From S143-63 sp964425855 (lineage in GTDB: Archaea; Thermoproteota; Thermoprotei_A; Sulfolobales; Acidilobaceae), in the NCBI GenBank assembly GCA_964425855.1, contig CAYROE010000044.1, forward strand, positions 1 through 9,534: DNA of 9,534 nucleotides. Direction: 5' to 3'. Positions within the stretch are counted from its first letter, which is position 1, and every line of letters begins with the position of its first letter. The notes below the pieces were generated by a model. It saw only the letters and a list, made by a program, of their open reading frames with translations. It was not told the origin of the DNA and ran no database searches. The position numbers and the translations under genes are program-made. Positions 1-5,632 of the stretch are shown here, one piece after another.

Positions 1-1830
1 GAGCAACTCTATCCAGGAAGAGCTTCTAGTGGCGGCATAGGCGTAGGAGAAGGCGCCTGGAGAGGAATATTCAGTCCGCAAAGCGGATTCATCCTACGGG
101 GAGCAGACGATCTAGAGAAAGTAGGCCAGTATTATACATGGACTCCACCACTCTTCGTTAAATCCTATCAGTACAGTAGAGGCTATGGATTGTATCCATC
201 CTCATTCGAGTTCTATACTAGTTTCATATATGATGATCCATTGTATCCGGGCCTCTATCATCTCTACATAATTCCCGCAGAAGACTTCTACATATACGTG
301 TATGATAGGAACACGGGCTATGATGATATAATCCACATATACTCTGGAGATCTACTAGAAATTAGGGGATATCTGGGAACATATGATACTGGCCCGGAAA
401 CAAATCCGGAAACATATTTCAGCGGTTATGCGTACATGATCAAGGTAAACGGCGATGTATATTATGTTGATAACACAACATATGATTTAGATCAAAGAGC
501 CATAACAACTATAGATTTCGATCTTAATGGAATAAATGAAATAGCATTCTATAGCTATCTCAATGGTCCTGGAATAACATCACCCTACAATTATGACTCC
601 GACGGTAATGGTAATAGTGACTATGATGCTAATGCTTGGACGTATATGGTGGGTAGGGACATTTCGGGAGTGAACTACATTAAGGTAACGGTGAAGGTAA
701 ACTATTACTGGACCCAGACATACTCCGGTTCATGCCCTGACTGGAATTACAGGAAACTAAAAATATTTGCGATTGTAGTGTGGAAATATGATAACACAAC
801 GGGGGGCTGGGACATATACCAGTATCAGGCCTACTCATATACCAATATAAAGCCGTTACAATTCCAGAAGACAGCAGTATTCCCAGTAAATAGTGAAGGC
901 ACCTATAGGGTAGGTCTCATATTCTATGATAATTATAGGGACTGGGACGGCTACGGATACTCATGCTATACCGACTTCACTTATTCCCTAGAACACCTTA
1001 TAGTCGAGTATGGAATCTATAACCCGATATTCGTAGAGAGCCCACCACTCTATATTATAGCCATACAAGATCCCAACTATATTAGTGACATAGGAGAGGT
1101 AGACCTCGCAAACGCATATAATATAACCGATCTAAATACCGCCAAGCTACTAGCCCAGAAAACCCTACTCAACAAGATAATAGAAGAGCTCAACTATGCG
1201 GGCGTCTCAGGCTACACAATCATAACTCATGTGGATGACGCATGCAACCTCCTATTCAGCAGTACACCTCCTAGATATGCTGTAATATATTGGCTCCAGG
1301 GAGCCGTGCCATTATCAGACCTTCTCCCATGTCTTACAAGCGAAGAAGACGCGCTCCAATACATAATCGACAACCACTGGGTACTGGTATCACCATTCGG
1401 AACACCATTCGGCGGAGAAACATACCTACAATCATACAACACTGAGCTCAATCTGTTACCAGACGGAAACTATACAGCCAACATCACGGATATAGGTATC
1501 GAATACCGGCAGAAAGCATACGCATTCTACCTATTCAACACCGTACAATTCAAAACCCTAGCCTACATAACCCCAGCCTACGACTATCTCTACATAGAGA
1601 ACGGAACCTTCTACACAAACACCTCCGGACTAGTAGAATACTATGGAACAAGCAGCTTCTGGGTATACAACCCACTGGTCGGAGGAGGAGAAGGAACAGG
1701 AATAATAGTCATAAACCCAGTCCACATAGACTGGGACTACACAAGAGACGGAGCAGTAGTAGACACAGTCGTCCAACAAGTCGTATACTCAAGTCTCTCA
1801 GCATGGAGATATCTAGTATCAAACTATTAG
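1..1830 (+). CDS. Tyr-rich secreted/surface protein, 5'-truncated by window edge
   Basis: The frame is open from base 1 to the TAG at 1828-1830, so 609 C-terminal residues are visible and the true start is upstream; the TTG at 190 is internal. The protein is very rich in Tyr, Asn, Asp and Gly and has several N-X-S/T sequons (NTT, NYT, NIT, NGT, NTS), which fits an extracellular, N-glycosylated archaeal protein. Two Asp/Asn loops, DFDLNGINE (bases 514-540) and DSDGNGNSD (595-621), resemble EF-hand or thrombospondin-type Ca2+ loops. A beta-rich middle section with two cysteines (SGSCPDW and YSCYTDF) may carry a disulfide. The last ~250 residues alternate strands and helices, with AVIYWLQG near residue 427 and later a VSPFGTPFGG turn, a pattern like class I glutamine-amidotransferase-type folds; that is a weak inference. 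No C-terminal membrane anchor is seen. I do not recognise the family. The role is unknown: cell-surface structure, binding protein or exo-enzyme are all possible. Confidence 0.85.
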   Translation, partial: EQLYPGRASSGGIGVGEGAWRGIFSPQSGFILRGADDLEKVGQYYTWTPPLFVKSYQYSRGYGLYPSSFEFYTSFIYDDPLYPGLYHLYIIPAEDFYIYVYDRNTGYDDIIHIYSGDLLEIRGYLGTYDTGPETNPETYFSGYAYMIKVNGDVYYVDNTTYDLDQRAITTIDFDLNGINEIAFYSYLNGPGITSPYNYDSDGNGNSDYDANAWTYMVGRDISGVNYIKVTVKVNYYWTQTYSGSCPDWNYRKLKIFAIVVWKYDNTTGGWDIYQYQAYSYTNIKPLQFQKTAVFPVNSEGTYRVGLIFYDNYRDWDGYGYSCYTDFTYSLEHLIVEYGIYNPIFVESPPLYIIAIQDPNYISDIGEVDLANAYNITDLNTAKLLAQKTLLNKIIEELNYAGVSGYTIITHVDDACNLLFSSTPPRYAVIYWLQGAVPLSDLLPCLTSEEDALQYIIDNHWVLVSPFGTPFGGETYLQSYNTELNLLPDGNYTANITDIGIEYRQKAYAFYLFNTVQFKTLAYITPAYDYLYIENGTFYTNTSGLVEYYGTSSFWVYNPLVGGGEGTGIIVINPVHIDWDYTRDGAVVDTVVQQVVYSSLSAWRYLVSNY

Positions 1831-2341
1831 TCCTAAATTCCCCCTAACTTATTAATCCACTGTTTTTACAAATACTATACATACAACTAAGTGTAATCAG
1901 TTAATCTCCAATCATCATACGAATTTAATCATTCGCATACCATTACACCAATAAATACACTAGTCAATCAACCAGCTAGTTCAAAAGACTGTACACATGC
2001 AAGACATAAACTAATAAATAATTATAAAAATAACTTTATCAAACGTAATACCCTATGACAAAGAAGCCATAAAATAATGCCCCATCATACAGCCCAACGA
2101 GGTCAGATCAACCACAATAACACCATCAAAATATTACAAAATAAACTAGAAAGTAATAATTAATATAAATCAAAAGAATTGAAAAGGTAATATTCACATG
2201 ACAGAAATATTAGTAACAAGTAACAAATAGGCTACCTAAACACGACACACCAGCAATCTTTCACATCATAGCGTAACACCATGGTATTGTCAATTTATGT
2301 ATATATTTTTATGTTATTTATTTGCTTTTTAGTATCACGTT

Positions 2342-2355
2342 ATGAAACGTTTCAT
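2342..2355. repeat. 14-base perfect palindrome ATGAAACGTTTCAT
   Basis: All 14 bases form a perfect palindrome with no spacer. This is the length of a dimeric regulator site. It lies in the AT-rich gap, about 40 bases downstream of a TATATA-like stretch (2300-2309). No intact gene follows on either strand within 400 bases, so a current regulatory role is unproven; it may be left from a lost gene. Confidence 0.5.
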
Positions 2356-2535
2356 CCCTAATAAGGAACTGTTGGGCTATATCAGACAACAATGGCAAGG
2401 ATAAAACATTCCATAACGTATTACCAGTCTCAACATCTCTTCAATCATGTATTTTATATTAAATTTATAATCATTATTATATTGAATAATTATCATTGAA
2501 TAATTAATACATATGTAGAATAGTCCCAGTTGGTT

Positions 2536-2633
2536 GAGTTAAGTGCCCCTTAACTCTACCACACCAGCAAGAAAAGTAGAGTTAACATAAAGTTAACCAC
2601 ACAACAAGTAGAGAAAAAGTTAAAAAAATTAAC
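2536..2633. repeat. Cluster of GTTAA-type inverted repeats and a degenerate 32-base tandem unit
   Basis: Within 98 bases there are four related symmetric elements: GAGTTAAG-TGCCC-CTTAACTC (2536-2556, 8-base perfect arms), GTTAAC (2581-2586), GTTAAC again (2592-2597) and GTTAA-AAAAA-TTAAC (2619-2633). In addition 2550-2581 and 2582-2613 are both 32 bases long, both begin TTAAC and both end AAGTAGAG, suggesting a degenerate duplication. The density of one motif in a gap of otherwise random-looking AT-rich DNA suggests a multi-site protein-binding region. The sites do not match the crenarchaeal origin-recognition-box consensus I know, and the binding factor is unknown. Confidence 0.5.
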
Positions 2634-2750
2634 GTGATCCATAAGTACTAGAGTAAAACAATAAAATTAAAAAATATAATTAAATATTAGAATTGCAGTT
2701 AAGAGAGATATTCGACTAAGGATGAATAAGTTTTTAACACAATTATTACA

Positions 2751-2784
2751 GAATATTCTAATAAGAATATTCCTGGGGAATATT
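2751..2784. promoter_or_regulatory. Three-arm inverted repeat (GAATATT arms) at the start of the decayed ATPase gene
   Basis: Two overlapping inverted repeats share a middle arm. The first is GAATATTCT-AATA-AGAATATTC (2751-2759/2764-2772, 9-base arms). The second is AATATTCC-TGG-GGAATATT (2766-2773/2777-2784, 8-base arms). They lie about 20 bases after a TTTTTAA element (2731-2737) and touch the ATG at 2785. The array would therefore cover the transcription start and ribosome site of the ATPase gene. In sequence it looks like an operator array or a pair of alternative RNA hairpins. Because the gene below is dead, it is probably a relic. Confidence 0.45.
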
Positions 2785-4062
2785 ATGAATCTATTCTTGC
2801 GGGCTCCAATAATTGTAGAGATATGAGTTCATAGATCTACAGAGAACGAGTGGCTTGGATAATGTTATTTTGCAGGAGGAAAATAGGTAAATCATTCCTC
2901 ACAAAATACATACCCGCTTGGAAAATTATGCAATTGTTACTGGAGATCTTCACGTAATAATGAAGTCCAAAAACAATTACGTCACTATACTTAACTCCGA
3001 CAGTGCAATAATGGATTATAATAAAACTTCTCAAAAAGGGGGGATACCATAGTACTTGATGAGTTCAAAGACTACCAGAAAGATACTGGTCTTAGCTGGC
3101 GCAGATCCATCCCAATGGAAGACTAATTCCAGATGTCTCAAGCCTTGGACTCCTAAACAAAGTTTTCGATATAAGCAGCCCTCTTCTAGGACTTGCCTAT
3201 CCTATCAGAGTGTCTCCGCTTAGACCAGAGGAAGTTATAGTCTCACCGGGACATCAAATTAGTCCAGAAAACACGATTCTTGGGGAGTTCTTCTCAGAGA
3301 TTCGTGGCCGGTTCCATTCGCTGATATTATTAGCAACCCTATGAATTACCTACTAGAAAACATTCTTTTCCTAACATATAGTGGAAAAGGGTTAATTGGA
3401 AAAATATTCCTCGAGAAAGAAGAGAATTAACGCGTCTATACGATTCTACACACTTCGCTTTGTTGGAGGAGGTATTTGGTCATCACAAAGCCTTGCGAAT
3501 ATATTGTATCAGTGGGGTCTAATCTCGGCTCCAAGTCCTGGTATAGTTACTGATATCCTTGATAAAATAGTGGGTTTGAGACTAGTAGCTAAAACTAGAC
3601 TCTGGCGATCCCGAGGAGACTGAATATATTAGAGACACTTGTCTCCACTAATTGGAATCGTTTTTGGAATACTGGAAAAATATGCTTTCGACGAAGTCTA
3701 CATGTATAAAAATTATTCATAGCACCTTAGAGTCTTTTCTAGCACGTGAAACAATGTTAGCCTAGGAGAAATGTTGACTAGATACCACGAGGGTACACGA
3801 GCATAATCGATACTTCCCGGTGATCTGGGAGATGTCGATGAGATTGTTCTCGATAAAAGGGATCGGCATCCACTATATGTTTATGAGATAAAGCTTGGCA
3901 CCCGTAATTCTCGGGACAGGAAAAATTTGTTGAAAGATCACGGAAGGTCGGAGCAAAACATTGTTATCTTTTATGTTTAAACTGGGAGGCAATTTAGACT
4001 CTAATGATGCTGTAATTGCTGTAATAGATTTTTATAAGGAGAGAATTATCCTTCTCCGATAA
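2785..4062 (+). pseudogene. Decayed archaeal ATPase (AAA/P-loop, DUF234-like C-terminus)
   Basis: Fragments in changing frames rebuild one archaeal P-loop ATPase in the correct order: a start region (MNLFLRAPIIV, then YEFIDLQR, 2785-2845); a degraded Walker A, CRRKIGKSF (2871-2897); a Walker B, IVLDEF (3049-3066); a long intact block with SSLGLLNKVFD and SPLLGLAYPIRVSPLRPE (3114-3341); NPMNYLLENILFLTYSG (3335-3385); a winged-helix-like block with WSSQSLANILYQ and PSPGIVTDILDK (3468-3623); GILEKYAFDEVY (3660-3695); and a nuclease-like motif, GDVDEIVLD then YVYEIKLG (3828-3899), matching the D...ExK arrangement of the DUF234-type tail. The reading frame changes at least eight times and in-frame stops remain (e.g. 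3342, 3428, 3621, 3804), so no functional protein is possible. The total span of about 425 codons equals a normal full-length family member, so it decayed by small indels, not by large deletion. The role of this multi-copy archaeal family is poorly known; mobility or toxin-like functions have been suggested. Confidence 0.85.
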
Positions 4063-4354
4063 AGATTACTTGCTCTAGCTATAATGTAGTTGATTAATAT
4101 CTACGAGAAGATTCTATAATAATAGACTGTGTCTATGATTGTTTAGAATTAAGAATATACTTTAAGAAGCATCCCGGCACTCTAATACTTTAATACTTTT
4201 ACAGTTAAATCACCAAGTGTATTGAGTTTTGTATCAACTAGTCAACTTTATAGTAAACTTCTCTGCAATATGGTCAACTCGTCTGAGGATTCTTAATGAA
4301 TAATAATGAGATATCTCTCAGTAATTAAATACGGTTCATGAATAGCATACCAGG
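4063..4354. other. Intergenic region with a putative promoter for the 4355 gene
   Basis: AT-rich DNA after the pseudogene with no coding signal found. A short direct repeat (TAATACTTT followed by AATACTTTT, about 4181-4199) with T-runs could act as a terminator. The element TAATTAAATAC (4321-4331) is a plausible TATA box. It is centred about 26 bases before 4352-4355, so transcription would begin almost at the GTG start of the next gene. Confidence 0.45.
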
Positions 4355-5287
4355 GTGTCCATAATGGATAATCAGAACTTATCGGACTTTGGAATCATGA
4401 TCTATTCTTCGATTATAGGAATACTTGAACGAATAGGCGTGGGTCTATTGTTCTTGTTTATGTTCGAGCATGGTTTTTCTTGTGTGTGGGATTGTTTTTG
4501 GCTTGGTATAGTCTTTGGATTGTCTGAGGCTCTGAGCCGTTCGTTGGAGACTGGTGTAGAGGATAGTATCGGGGCTAGGAAGGCTAGTGTGGTTTTGGCT
4601 AGGCTTCGTTTGCTTGTATCGAGTAGCGTCCTCGTTTTTGGCGGTTTTGGGCTGGCGTTATTTTTGTTGGGATTGGGTGTTTTATTTTATGTTAATGCTA
4701 TTGTTGGTTCTTTGATTTTGGGTGTTTCTCTGGTTTTCTTGTTGGCTGCTAGGAGTCTGTTGGGTTGGGTGTTGGCTCGTAGCGGTCTTTATCGGCTTGT
4801 GTTGGGTTCTAGTGTGTTGGGTGTGGCTCTTGGGTTCTTTATGGCTGTATTTGGGGCTTCTGGCTTGGTAGGTGTCATTCTTGTATTGTCCGGTGTTTAT
4901 GTGTCTAGTTTCTTGATGTTGTTGGTTGGAGGCTGGCTTGTTGGTCTTGTTTCTAGGAGGTATTTTAAGTGGGGTGTTAGGCTTGGCTTGTGTGATGTTC
5001 CTTGTCTTGTGAGCTCTGCTAAATATATTGTTGTCGGCATAGGGGTATTACTTGGGCTTTCTCCTGTTGCGTTGTTGGGGTTGTTTGTGTTGTTTGATGG
5101 TGTTCAAAGGATAGTATTGGTGTTGTTCCCTAGATTTGGCTTGCTGGGTAGCGTTCTTCACGTGGTTAGTGTTGGATCGGGGCTTGCTATAGGGATTGAG
5201 TATGGGTTTGTCGTATTGGGTTTATCGTTTTTGTCACTGTTTGGTCTTGGTTCGCAGAGTCCGTTGCGGGTGTTGTTGTCGGTCTAA
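4355..5287 (+). CDS. Multi-spanning membrane protein of unknown function
   Basis: 310 codons from GTG 4355; an ATG lies three codons downstream at 4364 (giving 307 residues). The TATA-like box at 4321-4331 places transcription start near 4352-4356, so the mRNA is probably leaderless from GTG or has a leader of only about ten bases before ATG; no good ribosome site is present. The product is extremely hydrophobic, with about eight predicted membrane segments (roughly residues 12-38, 43-60, 84-113, 115-133, 145-168, 170-197, 222-246 and 262-297). Between the second and third is a polar, charged loop (LSRSLETGVEDSIGARK). The arrangement is vaguely like the half-length of a polysaccharide flippase or MATE-type transporter, but I see no diagnostic motif and do not assign a family. 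Codons end mostly in G or T (TTG, CTT, GTT, GGT), whereas the flanking genes prefer CTA, ATA and GTA; the hydrophobic symporter downstream does not share this, so hydrophobicity alone does not explain it. It stands alone as a transcription unit. Confidence 0.8.
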   Translation: MSIMDNQNLSDFGIMIYSSIIGILERIGVGLLFLFMFEHGFSCVWDCFWLGIVFGLSEALSRSLETGVEDSIGARKASVVLARLRLLVSSSVLVFGGFGLALFLLGLGVLFYVNAIVGSLILGVSLVFLLAARSLLGWVLARSGLYRLVLGSSVLGVALGFFMAVFGASGLVGVILVLSGVYVSSFLMLLVGGWLVGLVSRRYFKWGVRLGLCDVPCLVSSAKYIVVGIGVLLGLSPVALLGLFVLFDGVQRIVLVLFPRFGLLGSVLHVVSVGSGLAIGIEYGFVVLGLSFLSLFGLGSQSPLRVLLSV

Positions 5288-5299
5288 GTATAGGATCTT

Positions 5300-5321
5300 T
5301 GTGGGATAATTGTGGGATAAT
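5300..5321. repeat. Exact 11-base tandem duplication (TGTGGGATAAT x2)
   Basis: TGTGGGATAAT occurs twice back to back just after the stop codon of the membrane-protein gene. One helical turn of spacing could mean a paired binding site, but a simple slippage duplication is equally likely. An imperfect neighbour repeat, GATCTTTG, occurs at 5294-5301 and 5355-5362. Confidence 0.4.
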
Positions 5322-5385
5322 ATGGTTTTCTTCAGTTTTGGTAATAATTTCTAAGATCTTTGACAATACATTCAATGAGTTTTAC

Positions 5386-5393
5386 TATAAATA
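5386..5393 (+). promoter_or_regulatory. Putative TATA box for the symporter operon
   Basis: TATAAATA preceded by TTTAC is the best archaeal TATA element in the gap. Transcription would start near 5412-5416, giving a leader of about 40 bases with a GAGGTG ribosome site (5442-5447) before the ATG at 5455. Confidence 0.55.
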
Positions 5394-5454
5394 TTTGTTA
5401 AGCTATATGAAATACTACAGTAAACCCACACCAAAATCCTAGAGGTGCATAAGT

Positions 5455-5625
5455 ATGGAAACCCTGAAAAGGGATTTAACCATATTATTAGTCATCGCAG
5501 TCTTCATAGCAATAATAGTCGTCACAGCCTTTGCTGGAAGCAGCGTATTCTGGTATAGCCAGATAATCCTACAACTGATAATGGCTGCTATCGCGTTAAA
5601 GATAGCTTTCCAGGAGGAGGGGTGA
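5455..5625 (+). CDS. Small two-helix membrane protein, putative partner of the SSS symporter
   Basis: 56 codons, ATG at 5455 to TGA at 5623-5625. A GAGGTG ribosome site lies 7 bases upstream and a TATA box about 65 bases upstream. The product has a short charged N-terminus (METLKRD), a first membrane segment at about residues 9-27, a short turn (AGSSVFWYS), a second segment at about 31-52 and a polar tail (QEEG). The last codons contain GGAGGAGGGG, which also serves as ribosome site for the symporter starting 7 bases after the stop, so the two genes are almost certainly co-transcribed and translationally coupled. Bacteria have a known case of a small membrane subunit (DUF4212) encoded directly upstream of a SSS symporter; this protein has the same position and topology but is shorter and shows no clear sequence match that I can see. 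Its codon use (ATA, GTC, CTA) is like that of the symporter. Role as an accessory or stabilising subunit is inference. Confidence 0.75.
   Translation: METLKRDLTILLVIAVFIAIIVVTAFAGSSVFWYSQIILQLIMAAIALKIAFQEEG
5613..5625 (+). promoter_or_regulatory. Ribosome binding site of the symporter inside the small upstream gene
   Basis: GGAGGAGGGGTGA overlaps the last four codons and the stop of the small gene. The GGTGA part ends 7 bases before the ATG at 5633, and GGAGG plus GGTGA are the two halves of the anti-16S consensus. This supports ATG 5633 as the start and coupled translation. Confidence 0.7.
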
Positions 5626-5632
5626 GTAGGAT

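Larger units (their letters stand above)
1831..2784. other. AT-rich intergenic region without a recognisable intact gene
   Basis: Almost a kilobase without a credible coding frame on either strand. It is strongly AT-rich with many stops in all frames. A short T-run (1863-1867) after the surface-protein gene may end its transcript. The region contains a 14-base palindrome, a cluster of GTTAA-type repeats and an inverted-repeat array, listed separately, plus a possible short gene remnant on the minus strand at 2318-2448. No CRISPR-like regular repeats and no terminal inverted repeats of an insertion sequence were seen. It continues into the decayed ATPase gene, so the whole block looks like DNA in the process of losing genes. 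Confidence 0.7.

Noticed and set aside
1227..1451. 74-codon minus-strand ORF inside the surface-protein gene
   Set aside because: Shadow of the well-supported plus-strand frame; no ribosome site and no coherent hydrophobic core.
1888..1945. Possible minus-strand C/D box small RNA (ATGATGA followed by CTGA)
   Set aside because: No matching C' and D' boxes at proper distances; chance occurrence in AT-rich DNA.
2342..2404. 20-codon plus-strand ORF starting MKRFIPNKEL
   Set aside because: No ribosome site, very short, and it starts inside the palindrome; it overlaps the possible minus-strand remnant.
2247..2570. Direct repeat CACACCAGCAA (near 2248 and near 2560) as element ends
   Set aside because: Only 11 bases, no transposase remnant between the copies, and no extension of similarity.
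1831..2784. CRISPR array in the long gene-free region
   Set aside because: No repeat of 23-37 bases recurs with regular spacers; the repeats present are short, degenerate and unevenly spaced.
2837..3034. 65-codon minus-strand ORF
   Set aside because: Lies over the plus-strand ATPase fossil, whose conserved motifs (Walker A and the stretch before Walker B) explain the sequence.
3396..3623. 75-codon plus-strand ORF as a separate small gene
   Set aside because: Its second half is the winged-helix-like block of the decayed ATPase; its first half is the same gene read in a wrong frame.
5187..5375. 62-codon minus-strand ORF over the end of the membrane-protein gene
   Set aside because: Thr/Pro-rich translation typical of the antisense of G/T-rich coding DNA; no start signals.
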